This document shows positions 8,816-19,899 of a stretch of DNA of 64,000 nucleotides, one piece after another. The notes under the pieces were generated by a model. It saw only the letters and a program-made list of their open reading frames with translations. It ran no database searches and was not told the origin of the DNA. The stretch is from Photorhabdus asymbiotica (GTDB lineage Bacteria; Pseudomonadota; Gammaproteobacteria; Enterobacterales; Enterobacteriaceae): assembly GCF_003634575.1 (NCBI RefSeq), contig NZ_RBLJ01000002.1:248001-312000 (forward strand), read 5' to 3'. The translations under genes and the position numbers were made by a program. Position 1 is the stretch's first letter. Every line of letters begins with the position of its first letter.

Positions 8816-9683
8816 ATACCAATGTCTTCAGTGCTGCCTCGGTCTAAAAAGATATCTCAATCCCAGATAAATGCATTCAGGCCAGTATGAATGTTTTAAA
8901 CAAGGCATTACCAGAAGATACTGTATTGTCCATATTATCAAGGTGATAAAACTTCAATGCTTTTTTATACGGAACCGATATTACGCTAGATTTTATGATA
9001 AGCAGGTTTTAAAAAGTTATTATTTTAACTTATGGTTTTAACTGGTATAAAGTTTTTACCATTGTTTTTACCACTTTTAACACCTGCTTTTTGTTAAGTT
9101 TAATCACCATCGGCTATCATGTGTTTTACTTTTAACGAATGCTTATTATGCCCGCTTTTTATTTTTACTGACTCTGCTTTTCGATTTTTCCCTTTTTTAT
9201 CACCGCCTATCGTTTACGATAATATTTACTGAAAATCCCGAGGATTTTCATCGTCCTCCCTGCATTTTTTCTTCATAAATAAACCAATAAATAACCTGAT
9301 TAGATAAAATCCGCTCCTTCTGTTTTTTCAGATAATTCCTCCATTTTTCAAATGGCTTAAATCCTGCCAGATTAATCGCTTTATCCCTTTTTTACTGCAT
9401 CATTCTTAAAGTTTTCTACGTAATATAACCAGCGAGAAAACAATTAAACTCCATCTATTTAAATAATATTCTTTTACATGCCGATTCCTTTTCAACTCGT
9501 TATTAATAGTTAATTGTTTTCAGTTAAATACAATTAACTCTCCAGTTGAAAAGTTACATTTACTGAGTTAAATCGGTTTTTTTAAATCTTAAATACCTCG
9601 GTATTCACGATTTTAAATGATTGCGGCAGGTTAGTTAAATGTAAAATAAGCGGAATATAGAATCGCCGATAAATGAATTGAAT

Positions 9684-9812
9684 ATATACCCTTCATCCTT
9701 CAAGTTGCTGCTTTGTTGGCTGCTTTCACTCACCCCAGTCACATAGTTATCTATGCTCCTGGGGATTCGTTCACTTGCCGCCGCGCTGCAACTCGAAATT
9801 TATTGGGTATAT
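9684..9812 (+). repeat. Dispersed repeat of about 127 bp, copy A
   Basis: The element begins ATATACCC and ends GGGTATAT, so it has inverted termini like a small non-autonomous element (MITE or BIME-like). It contains CTTCAAGTTGCTGCTTTG, CAGTCACATAGTTATCTATG and CTCGAAATTTATTGGG. Read on the opposite strand, copy C at 15622-15749 appears identical to it base for base. No reading frame is evident. I recall repeats of this kind as widespread in Photorhabdus and Xenorhabdus. Confidence 0.85.
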
Positions 9813-9936
9813 ACCGTTTATCTTTCAAGTTGCTGCTTTATTAGTTGCTTTCACTTACCCCAGTCACATCGTTATCTATGCTCCTGAGGATTCGTTCACT
9901 TGCCGCCACGCTGCGGCTCGAAATCTATTAGGTATA
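9809..9936 (+). repeat. Dispersed repeat of about 127 bp, copy B (diverged)
   Basis: This second copy abuts copy A in the same orientation and shares its terminal ATAT bases. It has about a dozen substitutions relative to A and C (for example CCGTTTATCTTTCAAG at the left, GCGGCTCGAAATCTATTAGG at the right), and its right end is only GGTATA. It is therefore an older copy, or one not recently homogenised. Confidence 0.8.
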
Positions 9937-10066
9937 GCAGGGTAAACAAAGTGAAATCCTGCCATATCCACAAAACGATGCCGCTGGAATATTCTATTTT
10001 TCACTCCAACGGCATACTTTTTTCAGTACTGTATTTCTCAGCAAGCTCTGTTTTATAAAGAGTTAT

Positions 10067-11491
10067 TTACTGCTTTTTAATCGCTTTAATAATATTAGTC
10101 GTTGAAATACCGTCTTCAAAGTTCAGCACTTTGACTTCACCACCAGCAGCCCAAACCTCTTCACTACCAGCAATCTCTTCAGGTTTATAATCACCGCCTT
10201 TAACCAATACATCCGGCAAAACATCTGCAATCAAACGGCGAGGTGTATCTTCTTCAAACGGAACGACCCAATCCACAGCGCCCAGCGCAGATAACACGAT
10301 CATCCGTTGTTCCAGTGGATTGACAGGGCGACTTTCACCTTTTAACCGCTTAGTTGATGCATCACTGTTAACGGCAACAATTAGCCGATCACCCAACTTA
10401 CGGGCATTTTCTAGATAAGAGACATGACCTGCGTGCAAAATATCAAAACAACCATTGGTCATCACGATTTTTTCTCCGCGCTGACGAGCATCAGCAACCG
10501 CTTGTTTAAGCTGAAATTCAGTCATGACACCAAAACCGGTTTCAGCACGGCCACGGACAGCGTTCTCCAATTCAATTGGCGAAACCGTTGAAGTCCCCAG
10601 TTTGCCAACAACAACGCCCGCTGCCGCATTCGCTAGGAAACAAGCTTCATTCAGTGGCCTTCCCGCTGCAATTGCAGTTGCTAACACACCAATAACCGTA
10701 TCGCCAGCACCGGTAACATCAAATACTTCTTGCGCCTGAGTCGGCAAATGTAGTGGCGGTTGATCGACACTCAGCAAACTCATTCCTTGCTCAGAACGGG
10801 TGATCAGTAATGCCTGAAGATCCAGATCTTTAACCAGCTTAGTGCCCTTCTCAACCAGTTCATCGTCATCTTTGCAGCAACCCACTACTGCTTCAAATTC
10901 AGACAAATTCGGCGTTAACAGCGTTGCGCCACGATAACGCTCAAAATCATTCCCCTTTGGATCGATTAACACCGGAACTTTGGCATCGTTTGCCAGTCTG
11001 ATCATGCTCTGAACTTGACTCAACGCACCTTTGGCATAGTCAGACAGAACCACCGCTCCAATATGGGGTAACGCCTTTTCAATACGCTCAAGCATCGGTT
11101 GTGCATCAACGTTTTCGAAACCTTCTTCGAAATCTAAACGGATTAACTGCTGATTACGGGAAAGTACCCTCAGCTTAGTAATTGTCGGATGTGTTGGCAC
11201 AGCAACAAAATCACAACGCACCTTCACACCGCTCAATTTTTTATTCAGCGCACGTGCGGCGTCGTCAATTCCAGTCAATCCAACCAAATGTGAATTCGCT
11301 CCAAGCGCAGCAATATTCATAGCAACGTTAGCCGCGCCACCCGGGCGCTCCTCAATGGTATTTACTTTTACTACAGGCACCGGTGCTTCCGGTGAGATCC
11401 GGCTGGTTGGTCCATACCAATAGCGGTCTAACATCACATCACCGACAACCAAAACGCCTGCACGATGAAAATCCGGGAGTGTTACTTTCAT
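10067..11491 (-). CDS. hldE: Bifunctional heptose 7-phosphate kinase / heptose 1-phosphate adenylyltransferase
   Basis: HldE makes ADP-heptose for the inner core of lipopolysaccharide: its N-terminal ribokinase-like half phosphorylates D-glycero-D-manno-heptose 7-phosphate at C1, and its C-terminal half adds AMP. Visible are the kinase motifs [12 protein letters not shown] and the catalytic [10 protein letters not shown], and the nucleotidyltransferase motifs [12 protein letters not shown] and [12 protein letters not shown] place the start at 11491 (MKVTLPDF), where the E. coli protein starts, because GGAGCAAGGG lies just before it; an upstream ATG at 11503 would add four residues. The length (474) is normal. 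It is the last gene of the ygiF-glnE-hldE order known from enterobacteria. Confidence 0.97.
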   Translation of the reverse strand: MKVTLPDFHRAGVLVVGDVMLDRYWYGPTSRISPEAPVPVVKVNTIEERPGGAANVAMNIAALGANSHLVGLTGIDDAARALNKKLSGVKVRCDFVAVPTHPTITKLRVLSRNQQLIRLDFEEGFENVDAQPMLERIEKALPHIGAVVLSDYAKGALSQVQSMIRLANDAKVPVLIDPKGNDFERYRGATLLTPNLSEFEAVVGCCKDDDELVEKGTKLVKDLDLQALLITRSEQGMSLLSVDQPPLHLPTQAQEVFDVTGAGDTVIGVLATAIAAGRPLNEACFLANAAAGVVVGKLGTSTVSPIELENAVRGRAETGFGVMTEFQLKQAVADARQRGEKIVMTNGCFDILHAGHVSYLENARKLGDRLIVAVNSDASTKRLKGESRPVNPLEQRMIVLSALGAVDWVVPFEEDTPRRLIADVLPDVLVKGGDYKPEEIAGSEEVWAAGGEVKVLNFEDGISTTNIIKAIKKQ

Positions 11492-11586
11492 CCCTTGCTC
11501 CAAATATCAGATATTAACTAGTGACAAATATTATCATAAGCCCAGAAAATGCCAGTAAAATCCACACACAAAACCGGTATCAACTG

Positions 11587-14430
11587 TTATTGCCCACCCA
11601 ACCACTGTTGCCAGCTATAACGTACTTGTTCCTGTTGCCGGCTGAAACAATCAGCTGATACCTGACTGGAAAACTCCTGCAACGCCAAATGATGCAATTC
11701 ATCACGCATGGAAACATAAGCCTGAGTCAACGAGGCGGCTTCATTTTCATCCATAATTCCATAAGCTGCCATCAATTCGAAAATTCGCACATTATCTGAC
11801 CAACGAGTCAATCGTTCATTCTCAGATGCGTAACGTAGTACCAGATACTGAGCAATAAATTCAATATCAGTAATCCCCCCCGGATCAGCTTTGATGTCAA
11901 ATTGATCTGAATGACGACTACCTAAATGTTTATGCATCTTCTCTCGCATTTCCCTGACCTGCTGACGTAACAAAGCCGGTTCCCGTCGCGTACATAACGT
12001 CTGGTGACGTATTCGTTCAAAATCCTGCTGCAATCTTTCATCACCAAATACCATACGAGCGCGTACCAATGCCTGATGTTCCCAAGTCCACGCTTCATTC
12101 TGTTGATAATCAGCAAACGCTTCGATGGTACTGACCAACATTCCTGACTCGCCAGAAGGACGCAAACGAACATCTACATCATACAAAACACCGGAGGAAG
12201 TTCGGGTACTAAACAGGTGCATAATTCGTTGAGCAAGACGCAAATAAAATTGCCGGGCATCAATCGACCGATCGCCATCGGTCATCACATCCATTGGGCA
12301 ATCAAGTAGGAAAACCAAATCAAGATCGGAACCATAGCCCAGTTCCCAACCTCCAAGTTTGCCATAGCCGATCACAGCAAATCCCAACCCTTCACGCTGG
12401 CTCAGATGTGATGGAATACCATAGCGCTTTACCATTTGGTTCCAAGCCTGTTGAACTACAGCCTCAATAATTGCCTCAGCCAGATAAGTCAGATGATCAC
12501 TCACTTTCATCACCGGTAGCACGCCGGTAATATCCTCCGCGGCAATCCTCAGTAATTGCGCCTGCTTAAATTGACGGAGAGCCTCTAATTGCTGCTCTTC
12601 GTCATCTTCCGGTATGCGCAACAAATATTGTCGTAGTTCATCTTTATAAGCATACAGAGGCAACGGCTTATACAGAAATTGTGGATCAAGCAGCTCATCC
12701 AGTAACAATGGATGAAGGGAAAGCTGAGTCGCAATCATTGGTGAAGCAGCACACAGCCGAATAACATGCGTCAATACGGCTTCCGATTCCAGTATTAATT
12801 CCAAGTAAGTTGTACGGCTGACAATACTAAGTAACAGCGGAATAATCCGTTCTAGAACCGTATTGGCATCTTGTCGTAAACAAATTTTTGCCAATAACCG
12901 TGGCATCAGATGATCAAGGACATCGCGCCCACGAGGGCCAATGGTTCTTTTGCCTACATCATGACGGTATAGAGAAATGGTGTGCAATATCTGTTGTGCA
13001 ACCAATTCATCTAAATGCGGAGCAAGTATTACTAATTCTTCTTTTTCAAGATGTTCCAGCCACAAGCTCTTAAATGGCACATGATAGGGTTCTTTTTCAC
13101 CATTATCACTATCATCACCAATTAATTGGGTAAAAATAACCCGAACGGCTCCCATCTTGCTGTTCAACTCAATAATCAAATCATCCCAGCTTGTGAATTT
13201 CATACCCCATGCCAATCGTGAGCGGTTCAGCTCCTCTTCTGGCAAAGTCTGAGTTTGCTGATCATTGATTGACTGTAAAAGATTTTCCAACCGCCGTAAA
13301 AAGAGATAACTATCAGTTAGTTGTTTAATCTGTAATGGCTGTAAAAGCTCCAGCTTTTCGATTACTTGCAAAGTGGGTAACAGTGCCTGAGATTGCAAGC
13401 ACAACTCACGACCACCACGAATAAGCTGAAATACCTGAGTGATAAATTCGATTTCACGAATGCCGCCCGCACCCAGTTTGATATTGTCTTTCAAACCACG
13501 GCGACGAACTTCCCGTTCAATCATCCCTTTCATATTTCTCAGGGACTGAATCACACTGAAATCGATATAACGGCGAAAAATAAATGGCCTCAGCATCCGG
13601 CGTAGTTCTTCACAATATGATTCACTGTCCGATCCCATAATGCGCGCTTTAATCATCGCATAACGTTCCCAGTCGCGTCCTTGCTCTTGATAATAATCTT
13701 CTAACGCTGCAAAACTGAATACCAGCGGGCCACTGTCACCGAATGGACGCAAACGCATATCAACCCGATATACAAAACCATCCACTGTCTGCTGATCGAG
13801 TACTTTGATAAGACGCTGTCCCAGGCGAGTAAAAAACTGAGAATTATCCATTTCACGGCGACCACCTCGGGTAATCCCGTTTTCAGGATAGACAAAAATC
13901 AGGTCAATATCGGAAGAAAAATTCAGCTCACCACCACCGAGTTTTCCCATGCCGAGAATTAATAGTGGTTGTGGCTCACCTTGCTGATTATAAGGCGTTC
14001 CCCAATCCTGACAACAACGCTGATACAACCAGTCACGGGCAGCAACAATCAGCGTTTCAGCCAACACACTAAGCTGTTGCAACGTATCCTGAGTAGTACT
14101 GCCATGTAACGCTTGTAACCAGGCAATTCTGACCAGAATTTTGCTACGAAACTGACGTAAAACCCGCATTAAGGTATTTTCATTTTCTGCTGATGAAAGC
14201 AACCGTTGCAACCATTCAGCATATTGGTGCCATTCTTGCGCTTCAGGTGGATTTTGGCGGATTTCAGCTAACCATTCAGGGTGAATCTGCAAATTTTCAG
14301 CAACAAAATCACTCAGTGATAACACCGCCTGCTCATGAGGAGTAAAAGGTTCAATACATAAAGCCAATTCCTGAAAATGCTCAGTCACACTCTGTAATTG
14401 AGCCAGAAGCGGAGTTGAAAGTGGCAACAT
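11587..14430 (-). CDS. glnE: Bifunctional glutamine synthetase adenylyltransferase / adenylyl-removing enzyme
   Basis: GlnE adds AMP to glutamine synthetase when nitrogen is plentiful and removes it by phosphorolysis when nitrogen is short, under control of PII proteins. The 947-residue length is that of the E. coli enzyme. Two nucleotidyltransferase domains are visible: the N-terminal one with [20 protein letters not shown] (de-adenylylation) and the C-terminal one with [20 protein letters not shown] (adenylylation), each followed by a long helical domain. It starts 16 bases after ygiF, so the two are probably cotranscribed. Confidence 0.97.
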   Translation of the reverse strand: MLPLSTPLLAQLQSVTEHFQELALCIEPFTPHEQAVLSLSDFVAENLQIHPEWLAEIRQNPPEAQEWHQYAEWLQRLLSSAENENTLMRVLRQFRSKILVRIAWLQALHGSTTQDTLQQLSVLAETLIVAARDWLYQRCCQDWGTPYNQQGEPQPLLILGMGKLGGGELNFSSDIDLIFVYPENGITRGGRREMDNSQFFTRLGQRLIKVLDQQTVDGFVYRVDMRLRPFGDSGPLVFSFAALEDYYQEQGRDWERYAMIKARIMGSDSESYCEELRRMLRPFIFRRYIDFSVIQSLRNMKGMIEREVRRRGLKDNIKLGAGGIREIEFITQVFQLIRGGRELCLQSQALLPTLQVIEKLELLQPLQIKQLTDSYLFLRRLENLLQSINDQQTQTLPEEELNRSRLAWGMKFTSWDDLIIELNSKMGAVRVIFTQLIGDDSDNGEKEPYHVPFKSLWLEHLEKEELVILAPHLDELVAQQILHTISLYRHDVGKRTIGPRGRDVLDHLMPRLLAKICLRQDANTVLERIIPLLLSIVSRTTYLELILESEAVLTHVIRLCAASPMIATQLSLHPLLLDELLDPQFLYKPLPLYAYKDELRQYLLRIPEDDEEQQLEALRQFKQAQLLRIAAEDITGVLPVMKVSDHLTYLAEAIIEAVVQQAWNQMVKRYGIPSHLSQREGLGFAVIGYGKLGGWELGYGSDLDLVFLLDCPMDVMTDGDRSIDARQFYLRLAQRIMHLFSTRTSSGVLYDVDVRLRPSGESGMLVSTIEAFADYQQNEAWTWEHQALVRARMVFGDERLQQDFERIRHQTLCTRREPALLRQQVREMREKMHKHLGSRHSDQFDIKADPGGITDIEFIAQYLVLRYASENERLTRWSDNVRIFELMAAYGIMDENEAASLTQAYVSMRDELHHLALQEFSSQVSADCFSRQQEQVRYSWQQWLGGQ

Positions 14431-14446
14431 AGCGAATTCCTGTTAT

Positions 14447-15397
14447 TTAAGCAGAGAGATTTACCAACCGCATAGTTAGCGCTAGCTTACATTGCAAATA
14501 AACTGAGCTGTAACACAGAGTTTCAGCCTCTGTTTCCGCCACCGATAATTTTTGCTTGATAGCAGTTAATTGATCATCCAATTGTTCCAACCTGCCTGCT
14601 GGCTCACTAAAACATTCCATCGTCTGCTGGACCAAAGTAAGTACTTGCTTCAAACCATTCCGACCTTCGGATAAGCCTGCCAGCCAGTATTCTTCCTGAT
14701 CTTGCCAATCGATTAATATTGATGAAAGCACAGATGATAATGGCTGCTGCATGTCAATTTCTGTCGGCACTGGAGACGAAATTGCCCTCGGTTTTCCCTG
14801 AGTTAACTGATAGCCACGGGCTGCTTTACTTTTATTTCCCGGCCGCAAACCATCTGATTTTGCCAGCTCAAATGCCAGCGCGAATACATCAGCTATGGCT
14901 CCTTGTTTTAATTCCAATTCAAACTCACAGATTGGATCTTTGCCACCTGCTGCGATGATTTCTCCCTGATCAAACACCACTTCAATCTCACTCTGCCCGT
15001 AAGTGATTACCCACTTTTCACGCATAAAGTCAGTGCTGAATAAAGCATGCAAGCGGGATTGCAATTCTTCTACGTCACACTTTTCAGGCCAGATATGCGG
15101 TGGAAATAGAGTCAGCGCCAGTTCAGGCTTTACCAATCGCACATTATATTCTGGCCGTTGATGCAACCCACCAATGACTTTACCGGCTGTTTTGATCGTC
15201 ATTTCATATTGGTCATCAAAACCACGAATACGCAGCCCCATATCAAGACGGCGAAGTTGGTTATTTGGTGTTTCAAAATAGATATTGGTTAGTTTCTGAG
15301 GAACAAAATAGCGATGAGGAAATATTGATAATTGCTGACGGATTGCAGGAATAGCTGTCGGTTTGGCGGTAAGTTTTAATTCAATTTCTACACTCAT
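14447..15397 (-). CDS. ygiF: CYTH-domain inorganic triphosphatase with shortened CHAD domain
   Basis: YgiF hydrolyses inorganic triphosphate through its CYTH tunnel domain. The N-terminal 200 residues are intact: the opening EIELKL that marks the family, METAL-binding acidic strands, MGLRIRG, HQRPEYNV, CEFELELK and SKAARGYQL. The E. coli protein is 433 residues because a helical CHAD domain follows; here the protein stops at 316 within that domain, at the place corresponding to MAKLALTEWL in E. coli. glnE begins 16 bases later, so the missing part of about 115 residues has been deleted and not merely frameshifted. The triphosphatase should still work. CHAD domains bind polyphosphate, so that function may be reduced. 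Confidence 0.9.
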   Translation of the reverse strand: MSVEIELKLTAKPTAIPAIRQQLSIFPHRYFVPQKLTNIYFETPNNQLRRLDMGLRIRGFDDQYEMTIKTAGKVIGGLHQRPEYNVRLVKPELALTLFPPHIWPEKCDVEELQSRLHALFSTDFMREKWVITYGQSEIEVVFDQGEIIAAGGKDPICEFELELKQGAIADVFALAFELAKSDGLRPGNKSKAARGYQLTQGKPRAISSPVPTEIDMQQPLSSVLSSILIDWQDQEEYWLAGLSEGRNGLKQVLTLVQQTMECFSEPAGRLEQLDDQLTAIKQKLSVAETEAETLCYSSVYLQCKLALTMRLVNLSA

Positions 15398-15621
15398 ATC
15401 TGCACCATTGATGACAATCTTTTAGTCATCATCTTACCCTGATTTCACTTTTCTTTGCGACTACAAGCTATTTTCATCTCATCAAGAGGTTAATCCAAGA
15501 AAGTTACGTTTATTACTAGGGAAGCCTTCAGATGTAATTTTCCATCAATCAGCTTCCAATACAAAATACATTCGAGATAGTTGATTTTTCGTTCCGTTGC
15601 TTCTTAAACGCCAATTTTATC

Positions 15622-15749
15622 TATACCCAATAAATTTCGAGTTGCAGCGCGGCGGCAAGTGAACGAATCCCCAGGAGCATAGATAACTATGTGACTGGGG
15701 TGAGTGAAAGCAGCCAACAAAGCAGCAACTTGAAGGATGAAGGGTATAT
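15622..15749 (-). repeat. Dispersed repeat of about 127 bp, copy C
   Basis: Inverted relative to copies A and B. It begins TATACCCAATAAATTTCG and ends GAAGGATGAAGGGTATAT. It appears identical to copy A over its whole length and ends 1 base before the stop codon of the nitroreductase gene (CTA at 15751-15753), so it forms the start of that gene's 3' untranslated region and may act as its transcript end. Confidence 0.85.
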
Positions 15750-15750
15750 G

Positions 15751-16491
15751 CTATTTGTCCAATTTAAAACCTTGTTGCTGAATAGCAGAGAGCACTGCTG
15801 GGTAATAGATATTTTGGTAATAATTGGCAGTATTCACGCTCCAATTACTACCGTCATTGCGATCGATATGTTGCCAGTGCTCCATTAACGTTTTGTTGTA
15901 CTGTTCAATAGCTTCCGATAATACTTCACAATGATAATACTCTTCGTGACAGAAACTATTGAGCGGCAAACGCGGTTTCTGCTGTGCGGGAATATCCACA
16001 TAGCCGATCACCAGACCGGCCACTGGGAAAGTGAGTTCCGGCAATTGCAGGAGCTCAATCATCGCTTTTGGATTATTACGAATGCCTCCAATTGGTACGA
16101 CCCCCAGACCGTGAGAGCGAGCGGCAGTCATCAATGCACCTAGTGCGATACCAACATCTGTTGAGCCAGAAATTAGGCTTTCAATGCTTTGATGCGCGAT
16201 CTGCTGTTTACCGCTCATCTCGATGCCGAGTCGTGTTTTATGCATATCCAGTACTACGGTAATAAATACTGGTGCCTGAGCGACCCACGGCTGACCACCA
16301 GCCAATTCAGCGATTCTCGCTCGGCGATGGGCATCACGGATAACGATTAGTGATACTTGTTGCGAATTCACCGATGTTGGTGCGAGATGAGCTGCTTCAA
16401 TGATGCTGGTAAGAACATCTTCAGCAATCGGTTTATCAAGATAACTGCGTTCACTACGATGCGAAGTGAGTAGTTCAATTGTTTGATTCAT
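15751..16491 (-). CDS. Nitroreductase-family NAD(P)H-dependent flavin oxidoreductase
   Basis: This 246-residue protein fits the NfsA/FRP group of FMN-binding nitroreductases, which reduce quinones, flavins or nitro compounds. The N-terminal HRSERSYLDKPI contains the Arg-Ser pair that holds the FMN phosphate; SVNSQQ and VGIALGALMTAARSHGLGVVPIGG are further family segments, and the tail with many aromatic residues matches the dimer arm. It is a single gene, read towards ygiF, with a repeat directly at its stop. The natural substrate cannot be told from sequence. Confidence 0.85.
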   Translation of the reverse strand: MNQTIELLTSHRSERSYLDKPIAEDVLTSIIEAAHLAPTSVNSQQVSLIVIRDAHRRARIAELAGGQPWVAQAPVFITVVLDMHKTRLGIEMSGKQQIAHQSIESLISGSTDVGIALGALMTAARSHGLGVVPIGGIRNNPKAMIELLQLPELTFPVAGLVIGYVDIPAQQKPRLPLNSFCHEEYYHCEVLSEAIEQYNKTLMEHWQHIDRNDGSNWSVNTANYYQNIYYPAVLSAIQQQGFKLDK

Positions 16492-16945
16492 AATAGTTCT
16501 TTAAATAGGTTAACCGAGGCTTATTCATGTCTTGTCTATCTTAACTATCAAGCTTTTCCATAGGAGCAAAAATATTACATGATCTTATAAGTTGGCGTCA
16601 TTCTTCCTTAATGCCAAACAACACCGCCAAACAAAGTCAGCATAATATTTCTCTTCTGTGCAACATCTCGGAAAAAAAATAGCTGTTGTTGTGACTGCTT
16701 CCTGTCTAATCGAAGCTATAGCAAAAGATCAGTATTTCTTGCTAAGTGAGAAAATTAAAATTTTCTCTTTTCTAAAAGTTATGATAGTAATTGGCAGAAT
16801 GTGCTTTGTTAAACACACAACCAGTAAGCACTGTATTCGACCAGTTAGATAGCTTCTCTTTATGGTTTACTGTTTGCTCCAGCAAACTTAACTCTTTACT
16901 ATCAAAGTCTAAACTCACCATAGATAAAGGACAGTTGAAATTACA
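16492..16945. other. Divergent intergenic region between nitroreductase gene and ygiM
   Basis: This 454-base AT-rich stretch separates two divergent genes and must hold both promoters. I see no convincing RNA gene or conserved small protein. AAAGGACAG at 16926-16934 is the probable ribosome-binding site of ygiM. Confidence 0.5.
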
Positions 16946-17566
16946 ATGCGAAAACTACCTTTACTTTTTACAGCGTTATTGAGCCTGGGTTTTTCACTTG
17001 CTGCCCAAGCTGAAGAAAAACGCTATGTATCCGATGAGTTATCTACCTACACTCACGCAGGTCCGGGTAACAAGTATCGTATTGCCGGCACACTGAATGC
17101 TGGTGATGAAGTCACATTAATCAACATCAACCGGGACAGTAATTACGCTGAAGTAAAGGATGATAAAGGCCGTATTGTCTGGCTGCCAGTTAACCAGCTC
17201 AGTAATAAACCGAGCCTACGGGCCCGTCTTCCTGAAATGGAGCGGGAAATAAAGCTACTCACTGATAAGTTAGCCAATATAGACAACAGCTGGAATCAAC
17301 GTACTGCCGATATGCAGCAGAAAGTTGCAAACAGCGGTGACATTATTGCTGGGCTAAAAAAAGAAAATGAACAGCTGAAAAGTAAACTGATCGTGGCAGA
17401 GAAAAAGCTCGATGTTGCAAATCTTCAACTTGATGACAAACAACGCAATATCATTCTGCAATGGTTCATGTATGGCGGCGGTGTTGCTGGTGCTGGCTTA
17501 ATTTTAGGGTTGTTACTACCACATATGATCCCACGTCGTAAACGTAATGACCGTTGGATGAATTGA
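16946..17566 (+). CDS. ygiM: SH3b-domain inner-membrane protein YgiM
   Basis: This 206-residue protein has a signal peptide (cleavage likely after AAQA, residue 22), a bacterial SH3 domain ([18 protein letters not shown] to IVWLPVNQL), a coiled coil at about 95-165, and one membrane segment near the C-terminus ([21 protein letters not shown]) followed by a positively charged tail. It should be anchored in the inner membrane with the SH3 domain in the periplasm. Its position directly before cca is conserved in enterobacteria. Its exact function is not established; binding of cell-wall material is the usual suggestion for SH3b domains. Confidence 0.9.
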   Translation: MRKLPLLFTALLSLGFSLAAQAEEKRYVSDELSTYTHAGPGNKYRIAGTLNAGDEVTLININRDSNYAEVKDDKGRIVWLPVNQLSNKPSLRARLPEMEREIKLLTDKLANIDNSWNQRTADMQQKVANSGDIIAGLKKENEQLKSKLIVAEKKLDVANLQLDDKQRNIILQWFMYGGGVAGAGLILGLLLPHMIPRRKRNDRWMN

Positions 17567-17580
17567 TAAGGAATATTAAG

Positions 17581-18807
17581 GTGAGAATCTATCTGGTTGG
17601 CGGTGCAGTACGTGACCGCCTGCTAAACCTTCCTGTCAAAGAACGGGATTGGGTTGTTGTTGGCGGAACACCGGAAGAGCTGTTATCTCAAGGATACCAG
17701 CAAGTGGGGAAAGATTTCCCCGTATTCCTGCATCCCAAAACTCATGAAGAGTATGCATTGGCGCGTACTGAGAGAAAATCCAGCTTGGGATATACAGGTT
17801 TTACCTGTTATGCCGCCCCCAATGTCACATTGGAAGACGATTTGCTACGCCGTGACCTGACAATTAATGCGATTGCTCAAACACCTGACGGTGAGTTTGT
17901 CGATCCTTATCATGGTATTAGTGACTTAAATAATCGTATCTTGCGCCATGTTTCTGACGCTTTTTCTGAAGATCCATTAAGGGTATTGCGAGTAGCCCGT
18001 TTTGCTGCACGTTTCGCACATTTAGGATTTACCATCGCACCAGAAACACAGGCATTAATGTCAAATATGGCAACTAACGGGGAGTTATCAATACTCACAC
18101 CAGAACGTGTCTGGAAAGAGACAGAAAAAGCCCTTTCTACTTATTCACCACAGGTTTTCTTTCAGATTTTACGTGATTGCGGCGCTCTGGCTGTACTATT
18201 TCCTGAAATTAATAATCTGTTTGGCGTTCCTGCTCCAGAAAAATGGCATCCTGAGATTGATACCGGTATTCACGCGTTGATGGTGCTAAAAGTTGCGGCT
18301 GAACTGACAAATGAAGTAGATAGCCGTTTTGCTGCGCTATGCCATGATCTCGGTAAAGGACTGACACCACCAGAACAATGGCCTCATCATTACGGCCATG
18401 GCCCAGCAGGCGTTAAGTTAGTGGACCAATTATGCCAACGTCTGCGTGTTCCTAATTCTGCCCGTGATTTGGCAAAACTGGCCGCTAATTATCATGATTT
18501 AGTACATACTGTCGATCAATTACGACCAAAAACATTACTTAAGCTGTTTGATGCCGTTGATGCATGGCGTAAACCTCAGCGGATAGAGCAGTTGATTATC
18601 ATCAGTAAAGCAGATGCACGTGGCCGTACCGGGTTTGAAGATACACCATATCCACAAGGTAATTATCTGCGGCAGGCATTCAAAGTTGCCAACCAGGTTC
18701 AGGTAAAAAACATTGTAGCCAGTGGGTTGCGTGGTGCTGATATTGGTAATGAGTTACGGCGTCAACGTCAACAAGCACTAGCTGAATGGAAACAACAACA
18801 GGATTAG
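17581..18807 (+). CDS. cca: CCA-adding tRNA nucleotidyltransferase
   Basis: Cca builds or repairs the 3' CCA of tRNAs without a template. I place the start at the GTG at 17581, because the protein then begins [11 protein letters not shown] like its homologues and TAAGGAATATTAAG lies before it; an in-frame ATG at 17554 lies inside ygiM. Motifs are [17 protein letters not shown], the [15 protein letters not shown] helix and, further on, an HD phosphohydrolase motif (CHDLGKG) with AAELT and YHDLVH. The length (408) matches the enterobacterial enzyme with its additional phosphatase domain. Confidence 0.97.
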   Translation: MRIYLVGGAVRDRLLNLPVKERDWVVVGGTPEELLSQGYQQVGKDFPVFLHPKTHEEYALARTERKSSLGYTGFTCYAAPNVTLEDDLLRRDLTINAIAQTPDGEFVDPYHGISDLNNRILRHVSDAFSEDPLRVLRVARFAARFAHLGFTIAPETQALMSNMATNGELSILTPERVWKETEKALSTYSPQVFFQILRDCGALAVLFPEINNLFGVPAPEKWHPEIDTGIHALMVLKVAAELTNEVDSRFAALCHDLGKGLTPPEQWPHHYGHGPAGVKLVDQLCQRLRVPNSARDLAKLAANYHDLVHTVDQLRPKTLLKLFDAVDAWRKPQRIEQLIIISKADARGRTGFEDTPYPQGNYLRQAFKVANQVQVKNIVASGLRGADIGNELRRQRQQALAEWKQQQD

Positions 18808-18841
18808 TGCTGCTATTTAAGGATCGAAATACTTAACATTT

Positions 18842-18890
18842 CCCCTAATATCGAACTTTAATTATACCTAAATTAAATCGATATTAGGGG
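18842..18890. terminator. Inverted repeat between convergent cca and uppP
   Basis: CCCCTAATATCGA (18842-18854) pairs perfectly with TCGATATTAGGGG (18878-18890), and the loop contains further TTTAATT/AATTAAA pairing. It lies between two converging genes and is the probable transcription stop for both, although the T-run is weak. Confidence 0.55.
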
Positions 18891-18902
18891 GATACATTCT
18901 CA

Positions 18903-19721
18903 CTATATAAATACCCAGTAAACAGCCGCTGCTACAATAAACCGGTAGATAGCAAATGGGATAAAAGAAATACGTTTAATCAATGTCAGAAAGGTTTTAA
19001 TTGCTATCAACGCAACAATAAACGCAGTAATAAAACCAACAGCAAACACTGGAGCGTCAGCAGCAGTTAAAAAGTGCAAGCTCTTATAGAGATCCAGCCC
19101 GCTCGCCCCCATCATCATTGGCACAGCCAGAATAAATGAGAATTCTGAAGCAGTATAACGGTTAACCCCCATCAGCATTCCACCAGAAATTGTTGCTCCT
19201 GAGCGAGAGAATCCCGGCCACAATGCCAGACACTGAAAGCAACCAATCATAAAAGCCTGGCGATAAGTAATATCATCCAACCCTTCTGCTGTCGGTGTCT
19301 TAGGTTTCAAGATTTCTGCTGTAATTAACAACACACCACCAATAACTAAAGCATACATCACGCTTTGCGGGTTAAACAGTGACTTGATTGTATCGTGGAA
19401 CAGTAAACCAAGAGTCACCGCAGGCAACATTGCCAGAATAATATGGCTCAGTTTCAACTTGCCGTTGGTTTTACCTTCGTGAGGAACTTCACCAAAGTGA
19501 ATACCAATTAACCCAAACAAACGACGCCAAAATACAACTACCACGGCAAGAATAGATCCAAGCTGAATAATCACTTCAAATGTTTCAGCTTTATCACCAG
19601 TAAACCCCAGCAAGTGACCAACAATAATCATATGGCCAGTAGAGGAAACAGGAAGAAATTCAGTTAGCCCTTCAACAACACCAAGAATAAGTGCATGAAA
19701 CAAGGTAGAAAGGTCAGTCAT
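18903..19721 (-). CDS. uppP: Undecaprenyl-diphosphate phosphatase
   Basis: UppP (BacA) removes one phosphate from undecaprenyl diphosphate so that the lipid carrier of peptidoglycan and polysaccharide units can be reused; high dosage gives bacitracin resistance. It is a 272-residue polytopic membrane protein of typical length. The two signature motifs are present: [16 protein letters not shown] near the N-terminus and [13 protein letters not shown] near residue 170. It is a single gene, convergent with cca. Confidence 0.97.
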   Translation of the reverse strand: MTDLSTLFHALILGVVEGLTEFLPVSSTGHMIIVGHLLGFTGDKAETFEVIIQLGSILAVVVVFWRRLFGLIGIHFGEVPHEGKTNGKLKLSHIILAMLPAVTLGLLFHDTIKSLFNPQSVMYALVIGGVLLITAEILKPKTPTAEGLDDITYRQAFMIGCFQCLALWPGFSRSGATISGGMLMGVNRYTASEFSFILAVPMMMGASGLDLYKSLHFLTAADAPVFAVGFITAFIVALIAIKTFLTLIKRISFIPFAIYRFIVAAAVYWVFI

Positions 19722-19899
19722 ATAGAGAAGTCACACTCCATTAACAAATATCCGAAACAGGCAACCAAGAATAACCCAGCTGCTATTTTCCCATTGTCAT
19801 TAATCAAATTGACATATTATTAAGCCTGGCAATGCTGCATGCCAAGCTATGGTAAGAACAATGACAACAATATGACAACTGAATTCACTGCTGATAAGA

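Larger units (their letters stand above)
8816..10066. other. Non-coding, AT-rich stretch between T6SS cassette and hldE
   Basis: No credible gene is visible in 1.25 kb. The first 850 bases are T-rich, with stops in all frames. Arms AGCAGGT (9001-9007) and ACCTGCT (9082-9088), the latter followed by a T-run, could pair over about 80 bases, perhaps the end of the T6SS transcript or an RNA. Two dispersed-repeat copies occupy 9684-9936. An imperfect stem at 9978-10015 (ATGCCG...CGGCAT) with a T-run is a plausible terminator between the converging T6SS and hldE transcripts. Confidence 0.6.

Noticed and set aside
8816-9680. A degraded toxin or immunity gene downstream of the PAAR gene
   Set aside because: No frame of useful length and no similarity to the array or to the effector; the base composition is simply AT-rich.
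12888-13605. Small plus-strand frames inside glnE
   Set aside because: They lie wholly opposite a conserved gene, have no ribosome-binding sites and no similarity to known proteins.
9684-15749. CRISPR array
   Set aside because: Only three copies, two of them abutting without spacers, each 127 bp long; no cas genes.
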